A stretch of DNA of 64,000 nucleotides from an uncultured Bacteroidales bacterium (GTDB lineage: Bacteria; Bacteroidota; Bacteroidia; Bacteroidales; FEN-979): the NCBI GenBank assembly GCA_903877385.1, contig CAIRDP010000067.1, forward strand, positions 1 to 64,000. The letters run 5' to 3'. Below the pieces are notes generated by a model. The model did no database searches. It saw only the letters and a program-made list of their open reading frames with translations, and was not told the DNA's origin. Shown here piece by piece: positions 63,286 through 64,000 of this stretch. The stretch's first letter is position 1; each line of letters opens with the position of its first letter. The position numbers and the translations under genes are program-made.

Positions 63286-64000
63286 ATGGATTTCAAACAG
63301 CAGATACAGCAAGGTATTCCGGTGGCTTTACCGGAGCCTGTTCCCTATGATAAAGATGTAAGCCATGCCCCTGTTAGAAAAGACATTCTGAACGCTGAGG
63401 AGAAAAAACTGGCGGTACGCAATGCCCTGCGTTATTTCCCAGTTCAATTTCACGAGGTCCTTGCAGCGGAATTCGCCGAAGAACTTTTGAAATACGGCCG
63501 TATTTATATGTACCGTTTCAGGCCGGCATATAAGATGCATGCCCGGAACATCGGCGAGTATCCCTGCCAATGCCGGCAGGCGGCAGCGGTGATGCTGATG
63601 ATACAGAACAACCTCGATCCGGCTGTGGCCCAGCATCCGCATGAACTTATCACCTACGGCGGCAACGGTGCTGTCTTCCAGAACTGGGCCCAGTACCTGC
63701 TCGCCATGAAATACCTCTCGGGAATGACTGATGAGCAGACCCTGGTGATGTATTCGGGGCACCCCATGGGGCTTTTTCCATCCCATAAGGAGGCGCCCAG
63801 GGTGGTGGTCACCAACGGCATGATGGTGCCCAACTACAGCCAGCCCGACGACTGGGAAAGGTTTAATGCACTAGGCGTTACGCAATACGGACAAATGACA
63901 GCAGGTTCGTACATGTACATCGGCCCGCAGGGCATAGTTCACGGCACTACCATTACCGTGCTGAATGCATCCCGGCGGCAGGACAAGAGGGATATCCGCG
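63286..64000 (+). CDS. hutU: Urocanate hydratase, N-terminal part (runs off window)
   Basis: First 238 residues of urocanate hydratase, which hydrates urocanate in histidine degradation. YMYRFRPAYKMHARNIGEYP, YGGNGAVFQNWAQYLL and YSGHPMGLFPSHKEAPRV are diagnostic. The N-terminus (MDFKQQIQQGIPVALPEP) is that of the long form common in Bacteroidota. The window ends inside the gene. Confidence 0.93.
   Translation, partial: MDFKQQIQQGIPVALPEPVPYDKDVSHAPVRKDILNAEEKKLAVRNALRYFPVQFHEVLAAEFAEELLKYGRIYMYRFRPAYKMHARNIGEYPCQCRQAAAVMLMIQNNLDPAVAQHPHELITYGGNGAVFQNWAQYLLAMKYLSGMTDEQTLVMYSGHPMGLFPSHKEAPRVVVTNGMMVPNYSQPDDWERFNALGVTQYGQMTAGSYMYIGPQGIVHGTTITVLNASRRQDKRDIR

Overview
The window reads as chromosomal DNA from a member of the Bacteroidota, most likely an anaerobic or microaerobic Bacteroidales-like lineage. 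The evidence is: proteins with type IX secretion (T9SS) C-terminal sorting domains, TonB-dependent receptors with carboxypeptidase-like N-terminal domains, gldF/gldG, Bacteroidota promoters (TTTG, about 19-20 nt, TAnnTTTG) instead of sigma-70 boxes, DUF3667, DUF4340 and DUF2723 proteins, and a long-form hutU. I found no rRNA, tRNA, CRISPR array or insertion sequence.

Layout. 1-4.6 kb: a repeat block, a T9SS exoprotein and a ccmBCDE cytochrome c maturation group. 4.6-14.5 kb: a UbiD-family decarboxylase, two TonB-dependent receptors, a second T9SS protein and rocD. 14.5-22 kb: rpmB, cinA, a sugar transferase/aminotransferase pair, purC, phoH, a SAM hydrolase-like gene and a DUF3667 membrane protein. 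22-28.2 kb: gldF, gldG, a DUF4340 gene, a glycosyltransferase and an O-antigen ligase-like gene. 28.2-29.6 kb: gdhA. 29.9-43.5 kb: a redox cluster in which two large paralogous PEP/pyruvate-binding proteins with receiver-like domains bracket NuoE-like, NuoF-like and a giant ferredoxin/GltD/NuoG-like fusion, plus a rubrerythrin-like diiron protein. 43.5-57.4 kb: DNA repair (pyrimidine-dimer glycosylase, radC, ung), a phosphatase, gpmA, a DUF2723 (GT117) membrane protein, a deacetylase, birA, a likely MbnP/MbnH pair and ispE. 57.4-64 kb: an LptF/G permease, two glycosyltransferases, tgt, an ECF sigma factor and the start of hutU.

The most striking non-gene signal is a set of gene-edge repeats with different base sequences but a shared 7-bp period: GATGCGG, GAATATT, GTACATT, TACCCAG, AGTCACC and TGNNTCA types, at 14 loci. 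Several run into genes. They supply stop codons or C-terminal codons, and in the MbnH-like gene they appear to supply the start of the signal peptide. The most interesting gene cluster is the PEP-binding/flavin redox block. It resembles known NuoEF plus GltD-type transhydrogenases, but its molybdopterin-type domain lacks the usual catalytic residues and the flanking paralogues carry an unusual conserved C-terminal module.
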